Origin: Phenylobacterium sp. J367
GTDB lineage: Bacteria > Pseudomonadota > Alphaproteobacteria > Caulobacterales > Caulobacteraceae
Reading direction: 5' to 3'
Length of the DNA stretch: 64,000 nucleotides
Assembly: GCF_024699985.1 (NCBI RefSeq)
Contig: NZ_JAJONA010000001.1
Span: forward strand, 992,001 to 1,056,000
A model generated the notes under the pieces. It ran no database searches. It was not told where the DNA came from and saw only the letters and a list, made by a program, of their open reading frames with translations. Positions 10,810-19,854 of the stretch are shown here, piece by piece. Each line of letters starts with the position of its first letter. Position 1 is the first letter of the stretch. The translations under genes were made by a program, and so were the position numbers.

Positions 10810-11292
10810 TCAGGCTTCCGGGAGCTCGCCCATGGCGCTCTGCAGGTAGTTCTGCTCGCCCAGGTTCTTCAAGAGGGTCAGCTGGGTTTCGAGGAAGTCG
10901 ATGTGCTCCTCGGTGTCGGACAGGATCTCGGTCAGCAGCTCGCGCGAGACGTAGTCCTGGGCCAGCTCGCACTGCTTCACACCCTCGACCAGCAGGGTCC
11001 GGCCGCCGGTCTCCACGGCGAGGTCCGCGGCGAGCGTCTCGCCGATCGTCTCGCCGATCTTCAGCTTGTGCAGGTCCTGCAGGTTCGGCAGGCCGTCGAG
11101 GAAAAGGATGCGCTTGATGAGCTTGTCGGCGTGCTTCATCTCGCCGATCGATTCCTCGTAGGTGATCTTGCCCAGCCGGACGAGGCCCCAGTTTTCGTAG
11201 ATCCGCGCATGCAGGAAGTACTGGTTCACCGCGGTCAGCTCGTTGGTCAGAACCTGGTTCAGGAGCCGGATGATCGCCTTGTCGCCCTGCAC
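10810..11292 (-). CDS. bfr: Bacterioferritin
   Basis: 160 residues, the standard length. It is a 24-subunit iron-storage cage with ferroxidase activity. Ferroxidase ligands are visible in LTNELTAVNQYFLHARI, in the EMKHADKLI segment that also carries the haem-ligating methionine, and in DTEEHIDFLETQL. It sits next to bfd on the same strand, the classical pair for storing and releasing iron. A palindromic iron-box-like sequence lies between the two genes. Confidence 0.95.
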   Translation of the reverse strand: MQGDKAIIRLLNQVLTNELTAVNQYFLHARIYENWGLVRLGKITYEESIGEMKHADKLIKRILFLDGLPNLQDLHKLKIGETIGETLAADLAVETGGRTLLVEGVKQCELAQDYVSRELLTEILSDTEEHIDFLETQLTLLKNLGEQNYLQSAMGELPEA

Positions 11293-11361
11293 GGGAAGCC
11301 TCCGCTGAAGTCGTGAACGCGCGGAACCTCGTCCCCCGACGGAACGAAGTCAAAGCCTATG

Positions 11362-11391
11362 TTTGCGAGTGATTTGCGCTCGTATTCGCAA
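11362..11391. promoter_or_regulatory. Candidate iron-responsive (Fur/Irr-like) site upstream of bfr
   Basis: The AT-richer patch here carries TTTGCGAGTGATTTGCG and CGTATTCGCAA, which together make imperfect TTGCGA...TCGCAA inverted repeats like alphaproteobacterial iron-regulator boxes. It lies between bfd and the divergence-facing start of bfr on the minus strand. No consensus was scored; the call is from position and symmetry. Confidence 0.35.
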
Positions 11392-11405
11392 GCGCCGAGG
11401 GGGCT

Positions 11406-11591
11406 CTATTCGGCCGCGTATTTCAGGACTTCGCGTTCTTCGTCGAGCATCTGGCGCATGTCGCAGACACAGCGCGCGCACTGCACCTTGCCGTCGCACG
11501 CCTTGAAGATTTCCACCGGCCGGGACGCGCCCGCCGCGATGGCCGCGCGGACCTCGCGCTCGCGGATGCCATTGCAGTTGCACACATACAT
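11406..11591 (-). CDS. bfd: Bacterioferritin-associated ferredoxin
   Basis: 61 residues. A [2Fe-2S] protein that delivers electrons to bacterioferritin to release stored iron. The start MYVCNCNGIRE holds the first cysteine pair (Cys4, Cys6) and the later CARC segment (Cys38, Cys41) supplies the second, matching the BFD domain. It is upstream of bfr on the same strand. Upstream palindromes at 11636-11663 fit iron control. Confidence 0.92.
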   Translation of the reverse strand: MYVCNCNGIREREVRAAIAAGASRPVEIFKACDGKVQCARCVCDMRQMLDEEREVLKYAAE

Positions 11592-11635
11592 GGAGGGCCG
11601 GCGGCTCCGAATTCTCGACCTGACGACTTAAACCC

Positions 11636-11663
11636 AATTGCGAACGCGTTTGCAAGTCATTCG
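11636..11663. promoter_or_regulatory. Candidate Fur-like operator between bfd and cydA
   Basis: TTGCGAACGCGTTTGCAA (11636-11653) is a near-perfect palindrome and is followed by TTGCAAGTCATTCGCA (11648-11663), giving two overlapping symmetric sites. The location, about 45 bases upstream of bfd on the minus strand, suits an iron repressor. It is also about 115 bases upstream of cydA, so shared control is possible but unproven. Confidence 0.4.
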
Positions 11664-11777
11664 CATCTCTGGCGGGAGTCGCGGGCCGCGGCGGCCTGTC
11701 GCCCCCACCGGAAAGCGCGGTTATAAGTCGAGGCTCCGGGGCACGGCCGGGCCGGCCCGGACGCCGGGTGAGAGGCC

Positions 11778-13193
11778 ATGACCATGGACTTCGACGCGCT
11801 CCTGCTGTCGCGCCTGCAGTTCGCCTTCACCATCGCCTTCCACATCATATTCCCGAGCTTCACCATCGGGCTGGCGAGCTATCTGGCGGTGCTGGAAGGC
11901 CTGTGGCTGACCACGCGGAACGAGGCCTTCAAGACCCTCTACCTGTTCTGGATCAAGATCTTCGCGCTCAGCTTCGGCATGGGCGTCGTGTCGGGCGTGG
12001 TGATGAGCTACCAGCTCGGCACCAACTGGAGCGTCTTCTCCGCCGTCGCCTCGCCGGTCATCGGGCCGCTGTTCGCCTACGAGGTGCTGACCGCCTTCTT
12101 CCTGGAGGCGAGCTTCCTGGGGGTGATGCTGTTCGGCTGGAAGAAGGTGGGCCCGGGCCTGCATTTCGCGGCCACGACCCTGGTCGCCGTCGGCACCGTC
12201 ATCTCGGCCTTCTGGATCATCGCGGCCAACAGCTGGATGCAGTACCCGGAGGGCTTCACCACGCTCGCCGACGGCACGCTGCGCGCCACCGACTTCTGGC
12301 AGGTGGTGTTCACCCGCACCTTCCCCGAGCGGCTGACCCACATGCTGCTGGCCGCCTATCTGACCACCGCCCTGGAAGTGGGCGGGGCCTCGGCCTGGCG
12401 CCTGCTGAGGAACGCCGCAGACCCGGAGTCCCGCATCGCGCTACGCATGGCGATCGGCATGTTCGCTATCGTCGCTCCTCTGCAACTCTTCGTCGGCGAC
12501 CTGTCCGGCAAGGAGGTGATGGAGGTCCAGCCGGCCAAGCTCGCCGCCATCGAGGCCTTCTGGGAGACCCGCACCGAGCAGCCGTTCCACGTGGCCGCCT
12601 GGCCCGACCGCGCCATCGAGGGCAACCGCTGGGAGCTGTCGATCCCCCGGCTCGGGAGCTGGATCACCGCCGGCGACGCCCAGGCCGAGGTGAAGGGTCT
12701 GAAGGATTTCCCGCCGGAGGACCGGCCGCCGGTGGCGATCGTCTTCTGGGCGTTCCGGGTCATGGTGGGCCTGGGCGTGGCGATGATCGGGCTGGGCGCG
12801 TGGGGCGTCTGGCTCATCTGGCGCAGCGGCGGCCCCGAGCGCCATCCGCTGTACCTGCGGGCCGCGATCCTCATGTCGCCCATGGGCTTCGTGGCGGTGA
12901 TTGCCGGCTGGATCGTCGCCGAGGTCGGCCGCCAGCCATGGGTGATCACCGGCGTGCTCAGGACCCGCGACGCCGTCTCGCCGATCGGCGCCGGCGAGGT
13001 CTCCGCCTCGCTCCTCGCCTTCATGGTGGTCTATGCCATCGTGTTCAGCGTGGGCGTGCTCTACATCCTGCGGCTGATCGCCGAGGGACCGAGGCCGGTC
13101 CCGGCCCAGGACACCGAACCGCCTCTGAAACCCCGGCCGCCCGGCTATGCCCTGGGCGCCGCCCCGGACGATCCTGAGGGAGGCCCGCGATGA
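11778..13193 (+). CDS. cydA: Cytochrome bd-type ubiquinol oxidase subunit I (cyanide-insensitive type)
   Basis: 471 residues. A membrane quinol oxidase subunit carrying the haems. The conserved haem region RLQFAFTIAFHIIFPSF, the GVVSGVVMSYQ helix, HMLLAAYLTT and the GRQPWVITGVLRT signature are all present. The short quinol loop after GRQPW places it with the CIO branch rather than the E. coli CydA branch. ATG 11778 (MTMDF); the in-frame ATG 11784 is an alternative. The end overlaps cydB by 4 bases, so they are translationally coupled. Confidence 0.93.
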   Translation: MTMDFDALLLSRLQFAFTIAFHIIFPSFTIGLASYLAVLEGLWLTTRNEAFKTLYLFWIKIFALSFGMGVVSGVVMSYQLGTNWSVFSAVASPVIGPLFAYEVLTAFFLEASFLGVMLFGWKKVGPGLHFAATTLVAVGTVISAFWIIAANSWMQYPEGFTTLADGTLRATDFWQVVFTRTFPERLTHMLLAAYLTTALEVGGASAWRLLRNAADPESRIALRMAIGMFAIVAPLQLFVGDLSGKEVMEVQPAKLAAIEAFWETRTEQPFHVAAWPDRAIEGNRWELSIPRLGSWITAGDAQAEVKGLKDFPPEDRPPVAIVFWAFRVMVGLGVAMIGLGAWGVWLIWRSGGPERHPLYLRAAILMSPMGFVAVIAGWIVAEVGRQPWVITGVLRTRDAVSPIGAGEVSASLLAFMVVYAIVFSVGVLYILRLIAEGPRPVPAQDTEPPLKPRPPGYALGAAPDDPEGGPR

Positions 13194-14214
13194 CCCTCGA
13201 CCTGCCGCTGATCTGGGCCGGGATCATCGCGGTCGCCGTCCTGATGTATGTCCTGCTGGACGGCTTCGACCTGGGCGTCGGCCTGCTCTTCCCCTTTGCG
13301 GGCTCGTCCCAGGACCGCGACGTGATGATGGACTCGGTCGCCCCGGTCTGGGACGGAAACGAGACCTGGCTGGTCCTGGGCGGCGGCGGGCTCTTCGCCG
13401 CCTTCCCGTTCGCCTACGCCGCGATCATGCCGGCGCTCTACATCCCCATCCTGATCATGCTGCTGGCCCTGATCCTCCGGGGCGTCGCCTTCGAGTTCCG
13501 GCTGCGGGGACGGCGACGGGGCAAGCGGTTCTGGACCGCCGCCTTCGCCGGCGGCTCGTTCCTGGCGACGATCGCCCAGGGGTTCGTCCTGGGCGGCTTC
13601 ATCCAGGGCGTGACGCTGGAGGACGGCCGTTTCGCCGGCGGGCCTCTCGACTGGCTGACGCCCTACACCCTGCTGGTCACCCTCGGCCTCCTCGCCGGCT
13701 ATGCGCTTCTCGGGGCGACCTGGCTCATCTGGAAGACGGCGGACGAGCTGCACGGCCGGGCCCGGCGCTGGGCCTGGATCACCGCGGCCGCGACGGCGAT
13801 CCTGCTCGCGGCGGTCAGCCTCGCGACCCTCTTCGTCCATCCGCGGATCGCCACCCGATGGGGGTTCGGGGACGGATCGTTCGATTTCGAACGACTTCTC
13901 CCCTGACGCCGATCCCGTTGGTCGGCCTGGCCGGACTGGCGCTCGTCGTCCTCGGCCTCAGGCAGCGCTCGCACGGCTGGCCGTTCCTCGGCGCCTTCCT
14001 GGTGTTCTTCTCCGGCTATCTGGGCTTGGCCGTGGGCTTCTTCCCCAACATCGTCCCCTACGACATGACCTTCCGGCAGGCCGCCTCTGCCGACAATGCG
14101 TTGGCCTTCATGCTCTGGGGCGTGGTGATCCTGCTGCCGGCCATCCTCGGCTACACGGCCTGGGTCTATTGGGTGTTCCGCGGCAAGGTCAGCGCCGATG
14201 CCGGCTATCATTGA
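13190..14214 (+). CDS. cydB: Cytochrome bd oxidase subunit II (frameshift)
   Basis: 341 residues when repaired. The start MTLDLPLIWAGIIAVAVLMY, the LLDGFDLGVG helix and VWDGNETWLVLGGGGLFAAFP are typical of CydB/CioB. The written frame stops at 13906 after FERLLP. Adding one C to the C4 run at 13900-13903 continues LTPIPLVGLAGLALVVLGLR and the last helices FPNIVPYDMTFRQAA, ending at 14212-14214. Overlaps cydA by 4 bases and the small gene after it by 17. Confidence 0.9.
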
Positions 14215-14344
14215 GCCCCCGCCAGGGCCGCAGGAGCCTTTGCCGCCGCTCTGGAAGCGGCTCGCCTGGTTCGTCGGCCTCGCCGTGGCGGCGTCCGGCG
14301 CGACCCTGATCGTGGCCTACGGCTTGAGGGCGCTGCTGAAATAG
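14198..14344 (+). CDS. DUF2474-type small membrane subunit of the bd oxidase (CydX-like position)
   Basis: 48 residues, starting at ATG 14198 inside the end of cydB. The sequence has a proline-rich N-terminus (PPPGPQEPLPPLW), a K-R-L-A-W pre-membrane stretch and one transmembrane helix, ending GLRALLK. CIO-type oxidase operons commonly end with such a one-pass DUF2474 protein; CydX plays the analogous stabilising role in E. coli. The identification rests on position and architecture. Confidence 0.7.
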   Translation: MPAIIEPPPGPQEPLPPLWKRLAWFVGLAVAASGATLIVAYGLRALLK

Positions 14345-14358
14345 GCTCATAGGGCAGG

Positions 14359-15016
14359 ATGGCCCCGCCGCTCTGCCGCCTCTATCTGATCACGCCGCCC
14401 CGGATCGACGACCTGGCGGGCTTCGGCCGCGCGCTGGCGCATGCGCTGGACGCCGGCGACGTGGCGGCTCCTGCAGATCCGGCTGAAGGACCAGCCGGAG
14501 GAGGTGATCGGCGCGGCCTGCGACGCGCTCATTCCCATCGCGCACGCCCGCGGCGTGGCGGTGATCCTCAACGACCGGCCGGACCTCGCCGCCCGGTTCG
14601 GCTGCGACGGGGTGCATGTGGGTCAGGAGGATGCGTCCTGCGCCGAGGCCCGGCGGGCAGTCGGCAAGGACCGGATGGTCGGCGTCACCTGCCACGACAG
14701 CCGCCACCTCGCCATGGAGGCGGCCGAGGCCGGGGCCGACTATGTGGCCTTCGGCGCCTTCTTCCCGACGACGACCAAGGAGGCGATCGGCCATCCGGAG
14801 CCCGAGATCCTGACCATCTGGCAGGAGACCATGGAGATCCCTTGCGTCGCCATCGGCGGGATCACGCCGCAGAACGCGCAAGGGCTGGCCGCCGCCGGCG
14901 CCGACTTCCTGGCGGTCTCGTCCGGCGTCTGGAGCCATGGCGACGGCCCAGCCGCGGCCGTGAAGGCGCTGAACGCCGCCATCGCGGCCGGTTTGGCGGA
15001 GCGCGCCTTGCCTTAG
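14359..15016 (+). CDS. thiE: Thiamine-phosphate synthase (frameshift)
   Basis: 218 residues when repaired. The enzyme joins the thiazole and pyrimidine moieties of thiamine. It begins [21 protein letters not shown]; motifs [28 protein letters not shown] and [12 protein letters not shown] are characteristic. Frame is lost near 14461-14475: the first part reads DAGDVAA and the rest resumes one base later as [12 protein letters not shown]. The total length becomes divisible by three with one base removed. Confidence 0.85.
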
Positions 15017-15071
15017 AGGGGTGGGACGCCTAGTTTCCGCGCCCTCTACCGCCTCCGAGATCTTTCACACC

Positions 15072-15866
15072 GTGATTTCCCAATCGGCCCTTCTGAAGGT
15101 CATGAGCGACGCCGCGCGCAAGGCGGCCCGTGGCCTGAACCGCGACTTCGGCGAACTGGCGGAGCTCCAGGTCGCCAAGAAGGCGCCCGCCGACTTCGTG
15201 TCCGCCGCCGACATCAAGGCCGAGCAGATCCTGTTCGAAGCCCTCACCAAGGCGCGCCCCGGCTACGGCTTCCTCGGCGAAGAGCGTGGGATGATCGAGG
15301 GCTCGGACAAGACCCACACCTGGATCGTCGATCCGCTCGACGGCACCACCAACTTCCTGCACGCCATCCCGCACTTCGCCATCAACATCGCGCTGCAGCG
15401 CGAGGGCGTGGTCGTCGCGGCGCTCACCCACAATCCGGTGACCAACGAGACCTTCTGGGCCGAGAAGGGCAAGGGCTGCTACGTCAACGACCACCGCCTC
15501 CGGGTCGCCGCACGCCAGCGGCTGGACGAGGCGGTGCTGGCCACCGGCATCCCGTTCCTCGGCCACGGCCAGCACGCCAAGTTCCTGAAGGAGCTGCACC
15601 AGGTCAGCCAGCGGGTGGCGGGCGTCCGCCGCTTCGGCGCGGCCTCGCTGGACCTCGCCTGGGTCGCCGCCGGCCGCTACGACGGCTACTGGGAGCGCGA
15701 CCTGAAGCCCTGGGACCTGGCGGCCGGGATCCTCATGGTCACCGAGGCGGGCGGCAAGGTCACCGACGCCGACGGCGGCGACGAGATGCTGACCAAGGGC
15801 TCGATCTGCTGCGGCAACCTCGACATCCACCCGCTGCTGCTGGACCGCCTGCAGGCGGCGAAATAG
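15072..15866 (+). CDS. suhB: Inositol monophosphatase family protein
   Basis: 264 residues from GTG 15072 (MISQSALLKVMSDAARKAARG); an upstream in-frame ATG at 15021 adds 17 poorly supported residues. Metal and substrate motifs are intact: FLGEERG, WIVDPLDGTTNFLH and LKPWDLAAGILMVTEAGG. These define the Mg-dependent, Li-sensitive phosphatase family that hydrolyses inositol-1-phosphate; SuhB members also act in rRNA antitermination. It follows thiE by 55 bases and is probably cotranscribed. Confidence 0.9.
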   Translation: MISQSALLKVMSDAARKAARGLNRDFGELAELQVAKKAPADFVSAADIKAEQILFEALTKARPGYGFLGEERGMIEGSDKTHTWIVDPLDGTTNFLHAIPHFAINIALQREGVVVAALTHNPVTNETFWAEKGKGCYVNDHRLRVAARQRLDEAVLATGIPFLGHGQHAKFLKELHQVSQRVAGVRRFGAASLDLAWVAAGRYDGYWERDLKPWDLAAGILMVTEAGGKVTDADGGDEMLTKGSICCGNLDIHPLLLDRLQAAK

Positions 15867-15899
15867 TCAAACCGTCACAAGCCTGACTAAGCTGGCGGG

Positions 15900-16952
15900 A
15901 TGAAGCTCACCCGCCGCGGATTCGCCGCCACCGCCGCCGCCGCAGCCGCCTTCCCCGCGGCCGCCCAGCCGAAACCCGGCGCGATCGTCATCGCCCACCG
16001 CGGGGCGAGCGGCGAGCGGCCCGAGCACACGCTCGCCGCCTACCGCCTGGCGATCGCCGAGGGGGCAGACTTCATCGAGCCGGACCTCGTCCCCACGAAG
16101 GACGGCCATCTCGTCGCCCGGCACGAGAACGAGATCGGCGGCACCACCGACGTCGCCGCCCGGCCCGAGTTCGCCGCGCGGAAGGCGACCCGGACCATCG
16201 ACGGGCAGTCGGTCACCGGCTGGTTCACCGAGGACTTCACCCTCGCCGAGTTGAAGACGCTCCGCGCCCGCGAGCGCCTGCCGCACCTGCGCCCGGAGAG
16301 CGCGAAGTTCGACGGCCAGGAGACCATCCCGACCTACCAGGAGGTCGTCGACCTGGCGAAGGCCGAGAGCCGGCGGACGGGCCGCACCATCGGCACCTAT
16401 CCCGAGATGAAGCATCCGACCTACTTCCGGGGGCTGAACCTCCCGCTGGAGGAGCGGCTGGCCGCCGCGCTCCGGAAGAACGGCCTCGACAGCCGCACCG
16501 CGCCGGTCTTCGTCCAGTGCTTCGAGGTGGAGCCGCTGAAGCGGTTCATGACGCTCTCGAAGGCGCGCCGGGTGATGCTGGTGGGCCAGGAGGCCGCGTC
16601 GGTGGACGTGAGGACGCCGGAAGGCCTGAAGGCCATCGCCGCTTTCGCCGACGGCCTGGGCCCGGAATGGCCGCTGGTCGTCCCGATCGTCGATGGCGGC
16701 CTCGGCGCGCCCTCGGCCCTGGTGAAGGACGCCCATGCGGCGGGCCTGCAGGTGCATCCCTGGACGGTGCGGGCCGAGAACGCCTTCCTGCCCCCGAGGC
16801 TGCGCCAGGGGACGGCCATGGCCGATCACGGCGACGTCCAGTCGGTGCTGGCCGCCCTCTACTGCGCCGGGGTCGACGGTCTGTTCACCGACTTCCCGGG
16901 GCTGGCGAGGCCGCAGGAATACTATTGCGTCCCGATCGGCGAGACCGCCTAG
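15900..16952 (+). CDS. glpQ: Exported glycerophosphodiester phosphodiesterase
   Basis: 350 residues with a twin-arginine-like leader (MKLTRRGFAATAAAAAAFP). The catalytic start IAHRGASGERPEHTLAAYR and DFIEPDLVPTKDGHLVARHE supply the HRG, E and D metal ligands of the GDPD family. It hydrolyses glycerophosphodiesters to glycerol 3-phosphate and an alcohol in the periplasm. The length matches E. coli GlpQ. The gene is intact, and its stop is 4 bases from the convergent ABC-transporter stop. Confidence 0.9.
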   Translation: MKLTRRGFAATAAAAAAFPAAAQPKPGAIVIAHRGASGERPEHTLAAYRLAIAEGADFIEPDLVPTKDGHLVARHENEIGGTTDVAARPEFAARKATRTIDGQSVTGWFTEDFTLAELKTLRARERLPHLRPESAKFDGQETIPTYQEVVDLAKAESRRTGRTIGTYPEMKHPTYFRGLNLPLEERLAAALRKNGLDSRTAPVFVQCFEVEPLKRFMTLSKARRVMLVGQEAASVDVRTPEGLKAIAAFADGLGPEWPLVVPIVDGGLGAPSALVKDAHAAGLQVHPWTVRAENAFLPPRLRQGTAMADHGDVQSVLAALYCAGVDGLFTDFPGLARPQEYYCVPIGETA

Positions 16953-16956
16953 CGGG

Positions 16957-18802
16957 CTACGCCGCCTCGCCGAACTGCAGGGCCGCCAGCCGGGCGTAGA
17001 GGCCGCCCCTGGCCACCAGGTCGTGGTGGGTCCCCTCCTCGACCACGCGGCCCTCGTCCATCACCACGATGCGGTCGGCCTTCAGCACGGTGGCCAGCCG
17101 ATGGGCGATGACCAGGGTCGTGCGGCCCTCCATGGCGCGGTCGAGCGCCTCCTGGACCAGCCGCTCGTTCTCGGCGTCGAGCGCGCTGGTCGCCTCGTCG
17201 AGCAGCAGGACCGGCGCCTCGCGGACCAGGGCCCGGGCGATGGCGAGGCGCTGGCGCTGACCGCCGGAAAGGCTGCGGGCCCGCTCGCCGACCGGCGTCT
17301 CCAGCCCCTGCGGGGAGGGCATCGAGGAACCCTTCAGCCTGGGCGGCGCGCACGGCGGCGAGGATCTGCTCCGGGCTCGCATCCTCGCGGCCGAAGCGCA
17401 CGTTCTCCGCCGCGGAGCCCGAGAACAGCGCGGAATCCTGGGCCACCAGGGCGAACCGGCTGCGCACCTCCGCCGGATCGGCGTCGGCGAGGTCGACCCC
17501 GTCCAGCAGCACGCGGCCGTGTTGCGGATCGTAGAAGCGCAGCAGGAGGCGGAAGACCGTGCTCTTGCCCGCCCCGGAGGGTCCGACCAGGGCCACCCGC
17601 TCGCCGGGCTTCACGGCCAGGGAGAAGCCCCTGAGCGCCGGCAGGTCCGGGCGGCCGGGATAGGCGAAGGTCACCGCCTCGAAGGCGACCTCCCCCCGCG
17701 GCCTGGGCAGGGCGACCGGCTTGGCGGGCGGGGCGATGCCGGGCCGGGCGTCCAGCAGGCCGGCGATCCGCTCCATGGCCCCGGCGGCCTTCTGCACCTC
17801 GCCCCAGACCTCGCCCAGCGCGCCCACCGAGCTGCCCGCCGTCACCGCGAGGAAGGCGAACTGGAAGAGCTGGCCCCAGCTCATCTCGCCGCGCAGGCCG
17901 GCGCGCACCGCCAGCCAGAAGATGAAGACGATGCCGCCGAAGATCAGGCCGATGACCAGGGCGGTCATCAGGGCGCGGGCCTTCATGCGGATCAGCGAGG
18001 TGGCGAAGCTGTCCTCCACCGCGTCGCCGAACCGGCGGGCCGCCGTCGCCTCGCGTCCGAAGGCCTGCACGGTCTCCAGCGCATCCAGGCTCTCGCCGGC
18101 GTAGCCGACGGCGGAGGCGAACTTGTCCTGGGTGGAGGTGGTCAGCTTCCGCACCCGGCGGCCGAACAGGAACAGCGGGGCCAGCACAACGGGGAAGACC
18201 AGCAGCACGAGACCGGTGAGCTGCGGGCTGACGATGACCAGCAGGACGAGGGCGCCGGCCAGGGTCAGCAGGTTGCGCAGCGCGAAGGAGATCGAGGTGC
18301 CGAGCAGGCTCTCGACGATCTGGATGTCAGTGGTCAGGCGGGACAGCACCTCGCCCACCCGGGTCTGCAGGAAGAACGCAGGGTCGAGGGTCAGGATGTG
18401 GCCGTAGACCGCCTTCCTAAGGTCGGCGACGATCCGCTCGCCGAGCTTGGTGACGAAGAAATAGCGGAGCGCGCTGCCCACCGCGAGCGCCAGGGCCACC
18501 GCGCCCAGCAGCAGGAACCAGGGCGTTACCGAGGCCGGCGTCGGCTGGTGGGCGGTCAGGTGGTCGATGAGCAGGCGAAGGGCGCCGGAGATGCCCAGCG
18601 TGGTCGCCGCGGTGAAGACCAGGAAGACGCCTGCCAGCGCCGCATCGCCCATGTGGGCCCGAGCGAAAGGCAGCAGCCGGCGGAGCGCGCGCACGTTCTT
18701 GCTCCGGTCGCGCTTCTGGCCTTCCGTCGCGAGGCTCTGGACCAGTTCGGCGCCGACGCTGGGCCGGCCCTCAGCCGGGGCCTCGGACGTCTGGTCGCTC
18801 AT
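16957..18802 (-). CDS. ABC exporter, fused membrane and ATPase domains, MsbA/LipA-like (frameshift)
   Basis: 614 residues when repaired. Six membrane segments (residues about 60-330) are followed by an ATPase domain with Walker [13 protein letters not shown], signature [15 protein letters not shown], Walker [14 protein letters not shown] and the H-loop VIAHRLAT. The frame breaks at the plus-strand G4 run 17312-17315; removing one base joins GFLDALP to [11 protein letters not shown] and gives a stop at 16957-16959. It probably exports lipid or a hydrophobic compound as a homodimer. It is divergent from rpmE. Confidence 0.88.
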
Positions 18803-18815
18803 ACGCGTTCACACC

Positions 18816-18845
18816 TTGCAATCGGCGCCGGCTTTCGGGTATAGG
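18816..18845 (+). promoter_or_regulatory. Probable housekeeping promoter of rpmE
   Basis: TTGCAA (18816-18821) and TATAGG (18840-18845) with an 18-base spacer, about 65 bases before the rpmE start and in the divergent gap with the ABC exporter. The spacing and composition suit a sigma-70-type promoter. Confidence 0.45.
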
Positions 18846-18862
18846 CCCGGCTTCAATTTTTA

Positions 18863-18882
18863 CGGCCGCCGCCAAGCGGCCG
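18863..18882 (+). promoter_or_regulatory. Leader hairpin upstream of rpmE
   Basis: CGGCCGC (18863-18869) and GCGGCCG (18876-18882) form a perfect 7-base-pair stem with a 6-base loop in the predicted rpmE leader. Ribosomal protein mRNAs often carry autoregulatory leader structures; this is only a structural observation. Confidence 0.3.
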
Positions 18883-18909
18883 CGCTCCTTTACGTCAGGC
18901 GCCCGTGCG

Positions 18910-19134
18910 ATGAAACAAGACACTCACCCGGACTATCACTTCATCACCGTGGTGATGACCGACGGCACCACCTACCAGACCCGTTCCACCTACGGGAAGG
19001 AAGGCGCCACGCTGAACCTCGACATCGACCCGAAGACCCACCCGGCGTGGACCGGCGGCGGTCACCAGATGCTCGACCGCGGCGGCCGCGTCTCGCGCTT
19101 CAACGCCAAGTTCGGCGCCTTCACCCGGAAGTGA
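18910..19134 (+). CDS. rpmE: Ribosomal protein L31 (zinc-independent form)
   Basis: 74 residues. A component of the 50S subunit. The start [19 protein letters not shown] and the central [19 protein letters not shown] are typical of L31. The CxxC zinc motifs of the C+ form are absent, so this is the C- form. A strong terminator follows, and rcdA converges from the other side. Confidence 0.93.
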   Translation: MKQDTHPDYHFITVVMTDGTTYQTRSTYGKEGATLNLDIDPKTHPAWTGGGHQMLDRGGRVSRFNAKFGAFTRK

Positions 19135-19150
19135 GCCGACTTTAGTCGGA

Positions 19151-19183
19151 CTCATCCCCGCGCAGGCGGGGATCCAGGGCCAG
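19151..19183. repeat. Dispersed GGGGATCC-type palindromic repeat copy
   Basis: ATCCCCGCGCAGGCGGGGAT is a hairpin followed by CCAGGGCC. It resembles parts of the repeats at 5843-5942, 32258-32290 and 61774-61856. It lies between the rpmE stop and its terminator. Confidence 0.55.
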
Positions 19184-19190
19184 GAATCAA

Positions 19191-19228
19191 GAAGCCCGCG
19201 GAGGACTCTCCGCGGGCTTCGTTGTGTC
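19191..19228 (+). terminator. Rho-independent terminator after rpmE
   Basis: A perfect 13-base-pair stem, GAAGCCCGCGGAG (19191-19203) with CTCCGCGGGCTTC (19208-19220), has a GACT loop and is followed by the T-rich GTTGTGTCTG. Its position between convergent rpmE and rcdA suggests it could serve both strands. Confidence 0.8.
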
Positions 19229-19245
19229 TGTCGTCCGGTTTGCGC

Positions 19246-19755
19246 CTAGAACGCGCCGAGCGCCGTCTTCAGCCGGTCGAGCTGGGAGATCACCGGGTTC
19301 GGGGCCTGCTCCACGTCGGCCTCGACGTACATCCGGCGGTCCAGGTGGCGGACGCGCTCGTAGAGGCGCTCGGACCGCTCGAGGAGCGCCTGCAGCCCGG
19401 CCGGAAGGTCCCCGGCGGCATTTTCTTCCCCGCCCCGGCAGACCTCTTCCGCCGCCAGGCGATAGCGGTCGTCGCAGGCCGCGTCGGCGGCCATGTCGCC
19501 TTCGCGCACGGCTCGCTGGACCAGTAGCCAGGAGGCCACCTGCATCAGGCGTGTGGTCAGCCGCATGCTCTCCGAGGCATAGGCCAGCGCCGCATTTCGG
19601 GACAGCAGCTTGGATTCCTGGCGACCGGCCCCGTCGAGATAGGCGGCGGTCTCCTCCACCAGGTCCATCCCTTCCTGGAAGGTCCGCTCGAAGAGTTCCG
19701 AGCGGGCGAAGTCCTGGATCACGTCGGCGCGCCAGGGGGCGGAAATCTCGTTCAT
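19246..19755 (-). CDS. rcdA: RcdA / DUF1465 family protein (regulator of CtrA degradation)
   Basis: 169 residues. Segments LFERTFQEGMDLVEETAAYLD, ESKLLSRNAALAYASESMRL and TTRLMQVASWLLVQRAVREG are the hallmark of this all-helical family. In Caulobacter, RcdA is a ClpXP adaptor that helps destroy the cell-cycle regulator CtrA at the G1-S transition. ATG 19755 follows an AAGGA ribosome site. The gene lies between rpmE and a DUF1192 gene, consistent with a Caulobacter-like origin of the window. Function here is inferred from the family. Confidence 0.8.
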   Translation of the reverse strand: MNEISAPWRADVIQDFARSELFERTFQEGMDLVEETAAYLDGAGRQESKLLSRNAALAYASESMRLTTRLMQVASWLLVQRAVREGDMAADAACDDRYRLAAEEVCRGGEENAAGDLPAGLQALLERSERLYERVRHLDRRMYVEADVEQAPNPVISQLDRLKTALGAF

Positions 19756-19854
19756 CTTGTCCTTCTCGCCCTCAGCATTCCCGCCGCTGGACTCCCCGGC
19801 GGATTTCCGGCCGGCGTGCAACCGCCGTGCCATGCCTCCTAGCGCAAATGAGGC

